Under the pieces are notes generated by a model that did not search any database, was not told where the DNA came from, and saw only the letters and a program-made list of their open reading frames with translations. Shown piece after piece: positions 39,493-49,186 of a DNA stretch of 64,000 bases; the first letter of the stretch is position 1; every line of letters starts with the position of its first letter. This DNA comes from Pseudomonas sp. MWU13-2105 (lineage in GTDB: Bacteria; Pseudomonadota; Gammaproteobacteria; Pseudomonadales; Pseudomonadaceae), in assembly GCF_023242315.1 (NCBI RefSeq), contig NZ_JALLIY010000011.1, positions 124,001 to 188,000 on the forward strand. The letters are read 5' to 3'. The translations under genes were made by a program, and so were the position numbers.

Positions 39493-41571
39493 ATGACAGG
39501 AATGCGCAAGGACAGGTCCCGTTATCCGTACTCTCTGGGGCTGCTGGCCCTGGCGGTGATGGGGGCCGCGACCGCGGCACAGGCGGTGGAAGCCTCCCGG
39601 CTGTTCAACAACCCGCCGTCCCTGGAACAGCAGGCGCCGACCGCCAAGGTCGTGGAGGGCACGCTGTTGCTCAAGTCCAACGCGGCCTTCCAGGCCCCGC
39701 AGCCGCATGTCGGGCGTGAACGGCAGCTGGACCTGAGCATCAAGTACACCAAGAATCATATCCGCGACCCGGCCACCCACGAGGACGTGCCGGTGTTGTT
39801 ACGCAGCTACGTCGGCACCGGCGTCGACCCCAAGGCACCGTTCATTGCGCCGACCATCGATGTCACACCGGGCGACACCGTGCGCATCACCCTCAACAAC
39901 CAGTTGCCGGCCGACCCCAGCTGCACCGCCCATGACAGCCAGCCGGACGTGCCGCACTGCTTCAACGGTACCAACCTGCATTCCCACGGGTTGTGGGTCA
40001 GCCCCACGGGCAACAGCGACAACGTGTTGTTGTCGATCAACCCCGGGGTCAGCTTCCAGTACGAATACAACATTCCGGCCGACCACCCGGCGGGCACTTT
40101 CTGGTACCACCCGCATCGTCATGGTTCCACCGCGATCCAGGTCGCCAGCGGCATGGCCGGGGCGCTGATCATCCATGGCGATCGCAAGCCGAGCCGCGAT
40201 GCCAATGGCGATATCGACACCCTGCTCAAGGGCGCTGATGGCCGCTCGTTCAAGGAGCGTTTGCTGGTGTTCCAGCAAATTCCCTATGCCTGCAAGGACC
40301 CGGCCGGCAACTTCCGCTACAAGCCGGTGAAGGATAAGGACGGCAATATCGTCAAGGACAAGGATGGCAAGGACAAGATGACCTTGGACTGGACCTGCAA
40401 GCCGGGCGAAGTGGGGGTTGTCGAATCGTTCGACCAACTGCAGCCTTCCAGCTGGACCGACTCGGGGCGCTATACCAGCGTCAACGGTCTGGTGCAGCCG
40501 ATCTTCACGGATGCCCGGCCCGGTCAGGTCGAACGCTGGCGCCTGGTTCACGCGGGGATCCGCGACACCATCCGGCCGCTGTTCCGTAAACTCAAGGACA
40601 ACGCCAAGGCGGACAGCGACAAGGGCATCGCGGCGCTGGCCTCCGCCGACTTCATCAAGGAGAAATGCACCGGCCAACCGATCGACTACCAGGTGATCGC
40701 CTCGGATGGCCTGACCATGGAGCAGGCCCAGAGTCGTCAGGTCATCACCATGCAGCCGGGCTATCGCAACGACCTGCTGATCATCTTTCCCGAGCCTGGA
40801 CGCTACTGCGTGACCAATGAAGCTTCCACGGCCTCGGGGGGTGTCGGCCAGGAGGCCAGTGGTCTTCAACTGCTGGGCTTTGTCGATGTCGGACCGGGGA
40901 CGAAAGTGGCGGACACCAAGGCGCGCCTGACCCAGGAGCTGGTGGCGGCGGCGGAACGCAATATGCCGGCGGACATCAAGGCCACGGTGGTGGCGGATCT
41001 GAAAAAGGACCTGCGGTTTGACAAGTTCATCCCGCACCCGAGCATTACCGACAGCGAAATCAAGGGTGAGCAGAAACTGGTGTTCCTGATCGATTTCAAG
41101 GATCCGGACCACACCAAGTTCGCCGTGGGCACTACCGCGGAAAATGCCGTGCCTTATCAGCCGGGGGTGGTTGATCGTCATCTGAAGTTGGGGGACGCGG
41201 AAACCTGGGTTCTGCAATCGGCGTTTGCCAGTCATCCGTTTCATATTCATGTGAACCCGTTCCAGGTCGAGAAAATCATCGGTCCGGATGGGGTGGATCT
41301 CAGTGAGCCTGGTGCGGTGGACAAGACCGACAAGAACGACGCGCAATATGCGGGGATGAAAGGGGTGTGGAAAGACACGCTGTTCGTCAAAGGCAAAACC
41401 GATAACAGCGGCGTGTACACCTTGTATGTGCGGACCCGCTACCAGCGCTATATCGGCGAGTTCGTGCTGCACTGCCACATTCTTGATCATGAGGATCAGG
41501 GGATGATGCAGAACGTGAGCATCGAGCTGCCGGACGGGGCGGGTGGGACTACGATGGGGGCGCATCATTGA
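39493..41571 (+). CDS. Periplasmic multicopper oxidase
   Basis: The 692-residue protein has a signal peptide (about 1-31, ending AQA). All four copper motifs are intact: HSHGLW, WYHPHRHGS, HPFHIHVNPFQ and HCHILDHEDQGMM. The T1 and trinuclear centres are thus predicted to be complete. It would oxidise phenols or metal ions with reduction of oxygen. Length is greater than CueO or CotA-type enzymes (about 500), mainly from inserts between the copper domains. The ATG at 39493 has AGGAGAAAC upstream. Confidence 0.9.
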   Translation: MTGMRKDRSRYPYSLGLLALAVMGAATAAQAVEASRLFNNPPSLEQQAPTAKVVEGTLLLKSNAAFQAPQPHVGRERQLDLSIKYTKNHIRDPATHEDVPVLLRSYVGTGVDPKAPFIAPTIDVTPGDTVRITLNNQLPADPSCTAHDSQPDVPHCFNGTNLHSHGLWVSPTGNSDNVLLSINPGVSFQYEYNIPADHPAGTFWYHPHRHGSTAIQVASGMAGALIIHGDRKPSRDANGDIDTLLKGADGRSFKERLLVFQQIPYACKDPAGNFRYKPVKDKDGNIVKDKDGKDKMTLDWTCKPGEVGVVESFDQLQPSSWTDSGRYTSVNGLVQPIFTDARPGQVERWRLVHAGIRDTIRPLFRKLKDNAKADSDKGIAALASADFIKEKCTGQPIDYQVIASDGLTMEQAQSRQVITMQPGYRNDLLIIFPEPGRYCVTNEASTASGGVGQEASGLQLLGFVDVGPGTKVADTKARLTQELVAAAERNMPADIKATVVADLKKDLRFDKFIPHPSITDSEIKGEQKLVFLIDFKDPDHTKFAVGTTAENAVPYQPGVVDRHLKLGDAETWVLQSAFASHPFHIHVNPFQVEKIIGPDGVDLSEPGAVDKTDKNDAQYAGMKGVWKDTLFVKGKTDNSGVYTLYVRTRYQRYIGEFVLHCHILDHEDQGMMQNVSIELPDGAGGTTMGAHH

Positions 41572-41682
41572 GTCGAAAGAGATCAGCCTTTCTGCTGGCT
41601 GAGACATGAAGTGATGGTCGATATCGGCCCTCCTCGCGGCGACGTAAGGAGGGTCGTATCATTGCCGGGCTTGCAATATGTG

Positions 41683-41724
41683 GAATTATGCCAATAATCA
41701 TAATTATGTTTTTTCACATAATTC
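41683..41724. promoter_or_regulatory. Repeated AATTATG half-sites before the orphan ATPase gene
   Basis: GAATTATG at 41683-41690, a perfect palindrome CATAATTATG at 41699-41708 and CATAATTC at 41717-41724 form a run of inverted half-sites ending 9 bp before the ATG. This placement fits an operator that would block transcription or translation. The cognate regulator is unknown. Confidence 0.55.
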
Positions 41725-41733
41725 GGCATAACC

Positions 41734-42852
41734 ATGACGCCTGACCGTCTCTACTTCCCTCGCGCGGTTCTTGCCCAGCAGGTATTGATGGGCTTCGAGA
41801 ACCAGCTCCAGCAGGCCACGACGCTGTTTGCCCCGCGTCGTAAAGGAAAAACGCAATTTTTGCTGCGCGACCTTGTCCCTCTGGCCGAAGCGCGCGGCTT
41901 TGTGGTGGCCTACGCGGATCTTTGGTCCAACAAGGACGATCCTGAACGGGTGATCTGCGCGGCGCTCGCCAAGGCGCTGCACGAAACCAGTCTGCTAACC
42001 CGGATTGAAACCTGGTGGGCCAGGCCAAAGCGTTCGCTCAAGGGCATGAAGGTCGGTTTGGGAATGGACTCTGCTTCTGCGGAAGCCGAGCTGGCGGAGG
42101 CCGGGATTCCTTCCATCCATGAGTTATTCGAACGCTTCAACATAGCGGGCAAGGGCAAGGCGTTGTTGATCGTTGACGAGGTGCAGCACCTGGCCACCCG
42201 CCCGGCCTTCGAAAACTTCACCGCCACACTCCGTTCCTTGCTGACGACCAGCCAAGGCAGCGTTTTCGCGGTGTTTACCGGTTCTTCCCAGGATGGTCTG
42301 ACGAACATTTTCCGGCGCAGCAAAGCGCCGTTCTATCAGTTTGGTTCGCAACTGAACTTCCCTGATCTGGGCAGAGAGTTTTCGGAGCATTTCGGTCGGC
42401 TTTACCGGGAAACCACGAGCAAGGCTTGGGAAGTGGAGCAGGCCTATCGCCTGTATGTCGCCCGGGGCATGACGCCGCATTATCTGCGCACGCTGTTTAC
42501 CACGAGCCTGACCCAGGGAATTCCGGTAAAGGAGGCCGACAAGATTGTCTGGGCGGGGATGGTGGACGAAGGCCAGTTCACGACATTGCTGCAAGACTTG
42601 CCGCCACTGGATCAATTGCTGCTCAGGGGCATTGTTATCGGGGAGTCGCTGTACGCCGATGAGTATCGACGCTCCCTGGCTGATGAGCTGCCGAGCGGGT
42701 TGGTACCGACTACGCAGCAGGTACAGGCCGGGTTGGAGCGGATGCGCAAGCGCGATCTGATTGCCAATCTTGGGCACGGGCAATGGTCGGTTGAAGAGCA
42801 GGCGCTGGAGAGTTTTTTGCGCGGGGTTTATCGAGGTGGGGAAGAGGAGTAA
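41734..42852 (+). CDS. AAA/STAND-like P-loop ATPase of unknown function
   Basis: The 372-residue protein has a P-loop FAPRRKGKTQFLL (near residue 38), a Walker B LLIVDEVQHLA (near 148) and a sensor-like VFTGSSQDG. The C-terminal third (about 290-372) looks like a winged helix. It resembles archaeal-type/ORC-like ATPases found as orphan genes in pseudomonads. No signal or partner gene is visible. It is convergent with phzG and marks the left edge of the phenazine locus. RBS is weak and lies in the repeats. Confidence 0.7.
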   Translation: MTPDRLYFPRAVLAQQVLMGFENQLQQATTLFAPRRKGKTQFLLRDLVPLAEARGFVVAYADLWSNKDDPERVICAALAKALHETSLLTRIETWWARPKRSLKGMKVGLGMDSASAEAELAEAGIPSIHELFERFNIAGKGKALLIVDEVQHLATRPAFENFTATLRSLLTTSQGSVFAVFTGSSQDGLTNIFRRSKAPFYQFGSQLNFPDLGREFSEHFGRLYRETTSKAWEVEQAYRLYVARGMTPHYLRTLFTTSLTQGIPVKEADKIVWAGMVDEGQFTTLLQDLPPLDQLLLRGIVIGESLYADEYRRSLADELPSGLVPTTQQVQAGLERMRKRDLIANLGHGQWSVEEQALESFLRGVYRGGEEE

Positions 42853-42917
42853 TTGGGGGATGGCTCGTTCGCCTGTCTGTATCATCCAAGCCTCCCCCCT
42901 CTCTTTTCCTAAGCTAT

Positions 42918-43559
42918 CTAGGGCTGTAAACGCCGCACCGCCCAGCCGTCGGGGGTGCGGTCATAGCGCAGCCGTTCGTGCAGTCGGTCCTGGCCGTTGC
43001 CCCAGAATTCCACCGACTCCAGGCGCAGCTCGAACAGGCAATAACCGTCCGGGCGCGGCAAGGGCGCCTGGGTGCCTGACAACGCCTTGGCCCTGGCGCG
43101 CAGGGCTTCGACATCGGTCAGCTCTTCGCTCTGGCGCGACACCGCCGACATCGGGTGGGTCACGTGGGGACGTCCTCGCCAGGCGACGTCGGCCCGGGTA
43201 TCGCTGAGCCGTTCGGCGCGGCCATTGAGCACGATCTGCTGGCTGGTCTCGCGCCAGTACAGCACCCCGGACGCCCAGGGGTTCTCGACCAGCTCGCGAC
43301 CTTTCTGGCTGCCAGCATGAGTGCTGAACACCAACCCGGCGTCCGACACTTCAGCGATCACCACGATCCGCGTCGAAGGCCGCCCCCGGGCGTCCGCCGT
43401 GGCCAGCGCCAGGGCCTTGGGCTCGCGTACGCCGTAGCGTCGGGCGCGTTCCAGCCAGTTGTTCAGCACGATAAAGGGATTGGCGGGTGGCGTTGCGAAC
43501 TCCGGGAACGGCGCCTCGATGGTGCCTGTAAGGGATTCCGACAGCAGATGTGCGCTCAT
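42918..43559 (-). CDS. phzG: PhzG flavin-dependent phenazine oxidase
   Basis: The 213-residue PdxH-like FMN protein contains the FMN-binding segment RPSTRIVVIAEVSDAGLVF and SQKGRELVENPWASGVLYW typical of PhzG. It oxidises the hexahydrophenazine intermediates on the way to phenazine-1-carboxylate and is last in the operon. The ATG at 43559 matches the start of the PhzG family; an upstream extension to 43622 is rejected because it runs into phzF. Confidence 0.93.
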   Translation of the reverse strand: MSAHLLSESLTGTIEAPFPEFATPPANPFIVLNNWLERARRYGVREPKALALATADARGRPSTRIVVIAEVSDAGLVFSTHAGSQKGRELVENPWASGVLYWRETSQQIVLNGRAERLSDTRADVAWRGRPHVTHPMSAVSRQSEELTDVEALRARAKALSGTQAPLPRPDGYCLFELRLESVEFWGNGQDRLHERLRYDRTPDGWAVRRLQP

Positions 43560-43584
43560 TGGGAGTCTCCGTTGACCTGGGTGT

Positions 43585-44421
43585 TCATATGAAAATCGTG
43601 CCTTGGGCGAAGGCCACGCCATTGCCCGATACCTGCACGGCAGTGACCGTCTCGCCGTGCCCCTCGGCCCTGGCGAACATCAGCGAAGGGCGACCGATTT
43701 CCACCCCCTGGAGAATTTCGATCTGCTGGCCGTAGTCGACCTGAGCATGACGGATCAGGTGAATCGCCAAGGGCCCCGCCGCCGAACCGGTGGCCGCGTC
43801 CTCGACCACCCCATAGGCCGGCGAGAACATCCGGCTGCGCCAGCGTCGGCCAGAACCGGCGAAGCAGTTGATGGCCATGTCGTGGAACTGCCCCAGCGCG
43901 CGATGATCGGGGGTCAGCGCCGACAGCGCCGCGACGCTCTCCAGACCGACGAATACATGCCGGGGGCCATTGCGATAGATCTCCACCGGAAAGGTCGAGC
44001 CGGCGATCCCCAGGGCCCGGAGCAATTGCGGCATGCGCTCGAAAGTCTCCCAGGTCGGAATCGGCTGCTGCATGCTGCACGCCACCACCCGGCCATTCTG
44101 GCGCTCCAGCGCGAAGGGGATGGTGCCCATCTCGGTTTCCAGTTGCAGATGGTCCTTGTCGGTTTCGGCGCCCAGGGCAATCGCGGTACCCAGCAGCGGA
44201 TGGCCGGCAAATGGCAGCTCGTTGACCGGGGTGAAAATCCGGATACGCGCATCGCCGCCGTGGCGCGGGGTCAGGACGAAGGTCACCTCGGACAGGTTCA
44301 TTTCCCGGGCAATCTGTTGCATGCGCTGGGCGGGGAGGTCATCGCTGTCAAAAAACACCGCGACCGGGTTGCCCTCCAGCGGGACGCTGGCGAAAGCGTC
44401 GATCACTACATACCTGTGCAT
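43585..44421 (-). CDS. phzF: PhzF isomerase
   Basis: The 278-residue protein has the catalytic residues known from PhzF: Glu45 (NLSEVTFVL), His74 (FAGHPLLGTA) and the Asp-containing VVEDAATGSAAGP motif. It isomerises trans-2,3-dihydro-3-hydroxyanthranilate, setting up the spontaneous-or-PhzA/B-assisted condensation. The start follows GGAGC. The gap to phzE is 36 bp. Confidence 0.95.
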   Translation of the reverse strand: MHRYVVIDAFASVPLEGNPVAVFFDSDDLPAQRMQQIAREMNLSEVTFVLTPRHGGDARIRIFTPVNELPFAGHPLLGTAIALGAETDKDHLQLETEMGTIPFALERQNGRVVACSMQQPIPTWETFERMPQLLRALGIAGSTFPVEIYRNGPRHVFVGLESVAALSALTPDHRALGQFHDMAINCFAGSGRRWRSRMFSPAYGVVEDAATGSAAGPLAIHLIRHAQVDYGQQIEILQGVEIGRPSLMFARAEGHGETVTAVQVSGNGVAFAQGTIFI

Positions 44422-44457
44422 GGCTTGCTCCATTGTGTTCAAGGGGGTAGCGCTGGC

Positions 44458-46335
44458 TTACGCCGACAAGGCGTGGCGCATCAGGTCGGCGATGATGCGC
44501 GGGCCCTCCTGGGTCAGCACCGACTCGGGGTGAAACTGCATCGAGGCGAAATGCGGCCCGCGCAGCGCATGGACCTCGCCGGTTTCCCGGTCGCGGCTGA
44601 CCTGCACCAGCCCGAGGCCGTCGACTTCGATACGGTCCTCGCGGCTCTGGGCGGCGAAGGTGTTGTAGAAACCGACCCGCTCGTGGGCCCCGAACAGGTC
44701 GATCTGCTTCTGCACGCCCTGGTTGGGAATGGCCCGGCGTTGCAGGTCCAGGCCCAGGCAGCGGCTGAGCACCTGATGGCTCAGGCACACCGCGAGAAAT
44801 GGTCGTTGCTGGTCGAGCAACGAGCGGATGGCCACGTGCAGATGGTCGATCTTCGGTTGCTCGAGCGCCGTTGGATTGCCCGGTCCCGGGCCCATGATGA
44901 CGATGTCGTAACCGTCGAAGGCGTAGGCGTCGTTATAGTTGTGCACGCTGACCGCCAGCCCGAGGGCGCGCAGTTGCATGGCGATCATCGAGGTGAAGGT
45001 GTCCTCGGCATCGACGATCAGCACCCGCCGTCCCGACAGATCGGCCTGGGACTGCTGGCGTTCCAGGGCATCGCTCAGCCAGAAATCGGCGATCAGCGCA
45101 TTGCGACTGGCGAGGGCGGCGCGCACCTGGATATTCGAACCGAAGCGGGTGGGCGCCTGGTTTTTCAGCGCCGCGATCAGCCCGGCGGCCTTGGCCCGGG
45201 TTTCGGCGGCTTCGGCCTGGGGCTCGGAGTGGCGGACGATGGTCGAGCCGACGCTGATCTTCAATTGGCCTTCGCGGTCGATATCGGCGGTGCGGATCAG
45301 AATTGCCGAGTCCAGCGTAGGAGTACCTTGTGCATCGCTGCCGATTAACGCGGCGATGCCGCTGTAATAGGCGCGGCCCTTGGGTTCGTGGCGGCGGATC
45401 ACCCGGCAGGCGCTTTCCAATGGACTGCCGGTGACGGTGGGGGCGAACAGGGTTTCGCGCAGGATGTCGCGCACATCGCGGCGGGTGTGGCCTTCGATGA
45501 AATATTCGGTGTGGGCCAGATGGGCCATTTCCTTGAGATAGGGGCCGAGCACGTGACCGCCGTCGTCGCAGATCCGCGCCATCATCTTCAGCTCTTCGTC
45601 CACCACCATGTACAGCTCGTCGGCCTCCTTGCGGTCGGCGAGAAACTGCATCACTTCGGCCAGGTTCGGGCCTGTCGGCGGATAACGGTAGGTGCCGCTG
45701 ATGGGGTTCATCACCGCCAGGCCGTCCTTGAGGCTGATATGCCGCTCGGGTGACGCGCCGACAAAAGTGCGCTCGCCGGTGTGGATGATGAAGGTCCAGT
45801 AGACGCCCTTTTCCCGCTCCAGCAGATGGCGGAAAAAGGTCAGGGCGCGGCTGATCCCGTAGTCGCCGATATCGGCCATGAAGGTGCGCTTGATCACGAA
45901 GTTGGCGCCTTCGCCGCTGCCGATCTCGTTGTCGATCACCCGGCTGACAATCTCCGAATAGGCCGCGTCACTGAGGTCGAAGCGCTCGTTGAGCAAGGCG
46001 ATGGGCATTTCGGGCAGACGTTCGAGCAGGGTGTCGAGGCCGATCTGGGCCTGCTCGGTTATTTGGAGGGAAAGTAATGGAGCTTGATCGTCGACCGCCT
46101 CGAAGCCACGCTCGGCGATCTGCCGGTAGGGAATGATCACCAGGGTTTCCAGCCGGGCTTCCCCGGCCAGCGGCTCGCGCAACTCGATCCGGGTCAGTGA
46201 CGACGGCCGCGAGACTTCGCCGAGTAGTACATCCACCAGGCCCGGGCCATTGGATTCCGGGCGGTACAACAGGGCGAAGGGCGGTGGGGCCGCGCGCAGG
46301 ACCTGGGCAACAAGACGCTCGGCGGCCAGGCTCAT
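44458..46335 (-). CDS. phzE: PhzE 2-amino-2-desoxyisochorismate synthase
   Basis: The 625-residue fusion has a chorismate-binding TrpE-like domain (about 20-400: VGASPERHISLKDG, IKISVGST-type segments) and a class I glutamine amidotransferase domain (about 430-625) with catalytic Cys in AVCLSHQVLS and QFHPESVLT. It channels chorismate and ammonia into the phenazine pathway. Its start overlaps the phzD stop by 4 bp. Confidence 0.95.
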   Translation of the reverse strand: MSLAAERLVAQVLRAAPPPFALLYRPESNGPGLVDVLLGEVSRPSSLTRIELREPLAGEARLETLVIIPYRQIAERGFEAVDDQAPLLSLQITEQAQIGLDTLLERLPEMPIALLNERFDLSDAAYSEIVSRVIDNEIGSGEGANFVIKRTFMADIGDYGISRALTFFRHLLEREKGVYWTFIIHTGERTFVGASPERHISLKDGLAVMNPISGTYRYPPTGPNLAEVMQFLADRKEADELYMVVDEELKMMARICDDGGHVLGPYLKEMAHLAHTEYFIEGHTRRDVRDILRETLFAPTVTGSPLESACRVIRRHEPKGRAYYSGIAALIGSDAQGTPTLDSAILIRTADIDREGQLKISVGSTIVRHSEPQAEAAETRAKAAGLIAALKNQAPTRFGSNIQVRAALASRNALIADFWLSDALERQQSQADLSGRRVLIVDAEDTFTSMIAMQLRALGLAVSVHNYNDAYAFDGYDIVIMGPGPGNPTALEQPKIDHLHVAIRSLLDQQRPFLAVCLSHQVLSRCLGLDLQRRAIPNQGVQKQIDLFGAHERVGFYNTFAAQSREDRIEVDGLGLVQVSRDRETGEVHALRGPHFASMQFHPESVLTQEGPRIIADLMRHALSA

Positions 46336-46955
46336 GGCAGCACCTCCTCGGTGGTGACGACCATGGCGCAACGGCTGGCGGCATATTCCAGGGCCATCCA
46401 GTGATGTTCCTTGCTGAAGTCGGCGATGGCATCGGCCACCAGGAACGGCTGGATATCGTTCGAGTAGGCGTCCACCGTGGAAATCAGCACGCCGACATGG
46501 GCGTACACGCCGCAGAGGATCAACTGGTCGCGACCATGGGCGCGCATGCGTTCCAACAGATCCGAGTTGAAAAACGCGCTGTAGCGCCACTTGGTCAGCA
46601 GCCAGTCGCCGGGCGCGGGCTTGAGCGCATCGACCACCTCGCGGTCGGCGGGACTGGCCTGCATGCCGGCGCCCCAGAAGTCCTTGAGCAGGCCGCGTTG
46701 GGCCTCGGTCATGCTTCCTGGCTGGGCGGTGTAGGCCACCGGAATGTCCTGGCTCGCGGCCCATCGGCGGATACGCGCGGCATTGCCGATCACCTCGTCA
46801 CGCAAGGGCGTGGGCAGCGGGCGGAGAAAGTAGCGCTGCATATCGTGGATCAGCAGCACGGCACGCTGCGGGTCGATCCGCCAGCGGGCCAGATTGGCCG
46901 GCAGGTCGTGGGCGGTGGGCAGCGCATAGGGGGTGATCGCGGGGATACCGGTCAT
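46332..46955 (-). CDS. phzD: PhzD isochorismatase
   Basis: The 207-residue isochorismatase-fold hydrolase has Asp38 (LLIHDMQRY) and Lys122 (LLTKWRYSAF), which match the catalytic residues of PhzD. The usual isochorismatase Cys position reads GVYAHVG, also as in PhzD. It releases pyruvate from 2-amino-2-desoxyisochorismate, giving DHHA. Overlaps phzE; 15 bp after phzC. Confidence 0.95.
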   Translation of the reverse strand: MTGIPAITPYALPTAHDLPANLARWRIDPQRAVLLIHDMQRYFLRPLPTPLRDEVIGNAARIRRWAASQDIPVAYTAQPGSMTEAQRGLLKDFWGAGMQASPADREVVDALKPAPGDWLLTKWRYSAFFNSDLLERMRAHGRDQLILCGVYAHVGVLISTVDAYSNDIQPFLVADAIADFSKEHHWMALEYAASRCAMVVTTEEVLP

Positions 46956-46970
46956 GGCAACAGACTCCTG

Positions 46971-48164
46971 TCAAAAGCTTGCATGGGCGCTAGCGGGTGG
47001 GTTCTTCCAGGCCAGCACGGTGGTGATCGCCTGCCAGGGCGTCAGCCGCGGGTCGCAGAGGCTGGTGTAATGCACGCTGACCTGGTGGAGCCCGGCGGCA
47101 TCGGAAGCACACTCGGTGACATCGTCCGGGGTGGTCTCCAGGTGCAGGCCGCCGGCGATCCCGCCAGCCGAGAGCACCGCATGTTTGAAGGCGCTGACTT
47201 CGCGGGTGATGGTCTCGACCATGCGGGTCTTGTTGCCGCAGGGCGCGAGGATGGTGTTGCCGTGCATCGGGTCGCTCAGCCAGATGACCTTGTGTCCGGT
47301 GGCGCGGACCGCTTCCACCAGCGGCGGCAAGCGTTCGGCGACCTTTTCGGCGCCCATCCGCGCGATCAGCGTCAGGCGCCCGGGTTCGCGGGCCGGGTCG
47401 AGGCGTTCGCACAGGCGCAGCAACTGCGCCGGAGTCATATCGGGGCCGACCTTGCAGGCCACCGGGTTCAGCACCTCGGACAGCAGGGCGACATGGGCGC
47501 CGTCCACCTGGCGGGTGCGTTCGCCGATCCACGGCCAGTGGGTCGAGCCGAGAAAGGTCCGGCCCTGCTCGTCGTCGCGCAGCATCGGCAATTCATAGTC
47601 GAGCAGCAGCATCTCGTGGCTGGTCCAGACCGGCGAGCCGCCGGGGCCGGGACGCTCCTGCCAGCCCAGGTGTTCCATGATCTCGCGGGCGGCCTGATAG
47701 CCTTTGAGCAGGCGTTGCGGATCGGGTTGGCGGCTGTCCGAGTGGGCGGCGTGGCTGTTGACCATATCGCCGCGATACGCCGGCAACTCGATCTCGCCAA
47801 TCAGTTCGCTGGGTTTGGAACGCGGCTTGGCGTACTGCCCGGCGATCCGTCCGACGCGGATCACCGGTTGCTGGGTGACCAGGCCAAAGGCCCCGGCGAG
47901 GATCTCCAGCACCGCAGCCTTGCGGGCCACGGCGTCGTGCTGGTTGTCGTTGATGTCCTCGGCGCAATCGCCGGACTGGATGACCTTGCCTTCGCCTTCG
48001 GCGACTCGCGCCAGGAGCGCGCGCAGGGCCAGGATGTCCTCGGCCCTGATCAAGGACTGGCTGTCTCTCAGGTGTTGCTGTACGTCCCTCAGGCGAGAGA
48101 GATCGCTCCACTGGGGTTGCTGCAATGCTTCACAACCCAGAACCCGTCGCACAATCGTTTCCAT
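46971..48164 (-). CDS. phzC: PhzC type II DAHP synthase
   Basis: The 397-residue plant-type DAHP synthase has KVIQSGDCAEDIND, RVGRIAGQYAKPRS and the metal-binding GLHLETTPDDVTEC segments. As an additional DAHP synthase inside the operon, it raises shikimate-pathway flux when phenazine genes are on. Confidence 0.95.
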   Translation of the reverse strand: METIVRRVLGCEALQQPQWSDLSRLRDVQQHLRDSQSLIRAEDILALRALLARVAEGEGKVIQSGDCAEDINDNQHDAVARKAAVLEILAGAFGLVTQQPVIRVGRIAGQYAKPRSKPSELIGEIELPAYRGDMVNSHAAHSDSRQPDPQRLLKGYQAAREIMEHLGWQERPGPGGSPVWTSHEMLLLDYELPMLRDDEQGRTFLGSTHWPWIGERTRQVDGAHVALLSEVLNPVACKVGPDMTPAQLLRLCERLDPAREPGRLTLIARMGAEKVAERLPPLVEAVRATGHKVIWLSDPMHGNTILAPCGNKTRMVETITREVSAFKHAVLSAGGIAGGLHLETTPDDVTECASDAAGLHQVSVHYTSLCDPRLTPWQAITTVLAWKNPPASAHASF

Positions 48165-48188
48165 GATGAGACCCCTGGCGCAGTGCCG

Positions 48189-48677
48189 TTAGGTGGGTAT
48201 GCCTTCGCGTTTGATTTCGGGCACCGGGATATTCAGTGCCCGCAGTTGCTGGAACACATTCATGAACTCGCGGTTTTGCTTGATCTTGCCGTCCTCGAGG
48301 GCGAAGGAATGGAGGAAGTGGTTTTCGTAGTAGCCGTCCGGGTAGCCGGGAAAGAGGATCTGCCCGTGGCCTTCGCATTCGACCCAGAAGTGGTTCGGGT
48401 CATCGGTTTCGAAGATGCGCACGTCATACCATTCCCAGTCCGGGAAGCACTTCAGCGACCAGACCGCGTGCTCGGCGAGTTTGTCCTTGCCACGAATGAC
48501 GATCGGCGCGCCGGTGTCGGTAGTCCACAGGCCGCCGCTGCCGTCTTCGGTAAACAGTTCGTGGCGGCGCAGGCGGGCCGGGCCTTTGGTCTGCATGTAC
48601 TGCTCGACGACCTGGCGGTTCTTGCGGCGAAGCTCGGTGCTGCTTGCAAACCCATCGTGTTTGTCTGGATTGGACAT
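48189..48677 (-). CDS. phzB: PhzB (PhzA/B-family condensation protein)
   Basis: The 162-residue SnoaL-fold protein has the PhzA/B pattern RRHELFTEDGSGGLWTTDTG and DPNHFWVECEGHGQILFPGY. It assists condensation of two aminocyclohexenone units into the tricyclic scaffold. It is a tandem paralogue of phzA, 20 bp apart, with strong similarity along the whole length. ATG at 48677. Confidence 0.94.
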   Translation of the reverse strand: MSNPDKHDGFASSTELRRKNRQVVEQYMQTKGPARLRRHELFTEDGSGGLWTTDTGAPIVIRGKDKLAEHAVWSLKCFPDWEWYDVRIFETDDPNHFWVECEGHGQILFPGYPDGYYENHFLHSFALEDGKIKQNREFMNVFQQLRALNIPVPEIKREGIPT

Positions 48678-48697
48678 GGTCTTGCCTCTGTTGTGGA

Positions 48698-49186
48698 TTA
48701 AGCGGGTAGGCCGGCGCGGCGAATGGTCGGCACGGGAATGCCGAGGGCGCGCAGTTGCTGGAAGGGGTTCATGAACTCGCGGTTGCGCTTGATCCGGCCG
48801 TCCTCGAGTTCGAAGGAATGGATGTAGTGGTTCTCGCAGTAGCCCACCGGATAGCCCGGCAGGTTGACGATGCCGCGGCCGTCGCTTTCGACCCAGAAGT
48901 GGTTCGGGTCGGCGGTTTCGAAGATCCGCACGTTGTGCCACTGCCAGTCCGGGAAGCATTGGTCCAGCCAGACGCCCAGGGCCGCCAGCTTGGCGTGGCC
49001 ATGGAAGACCAGCGGGGTGGCGCTGGCGGTGTTCCAGGAGCCGCCGCTGCCGTCCTCGGTGAACAGCTCGTGGCGGCGCAGGCGGGCGGCGCCGTGGCTG
49101 TGCATGTACTGCTCGACGGTGGAGCGGTTCTTGCGCCGCAGTTCCGGGGCGTCGGCAAATCCTGTCTGGAGTGCGGTAGTTGGCAT
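48698..49186 (-). CDS. phzA: PhzA (PhzA/B-family protein)
   Basis: The 162-residue PhzB paralogue contains RRHELFTEDGSGGSWNTAS and PNHFWVESDGRGIVNLPGY. It is first in the operon. Two close ATGs (49192, 49186) are possible; the AAAGGAAC element lies 8 bases before the second and only 2 before the first, so 49186 is favoured. That AAGGA also resembles a GGA-type RsmA/RsmE site. Its paralogue phzB follows directly. Confidence 0.93.
   Translation of the reverse strand: MPTTALQTGFADAPELRRKNRSTVEQYMHSHGAARLRRHELFTEDGSGGSWNTASATPLVFHGHAKLAALGVWLDQCFPDWQWHNVRIFETADPNHFWVESDGRGIVNLPGYPVGYCENHYIHSFELEDGRIKRNREFMNPFQQLRALGIPVPTIRRAGLPA

Noticed and set aside
41734..42917. phzO/phzH-type phenazine-modifying gene next to phzG
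   Set aside because: The only gene there is a P-loop ATPase on the opposite strand; no monooxygenase or asparagine-synthetase-like motif is present.
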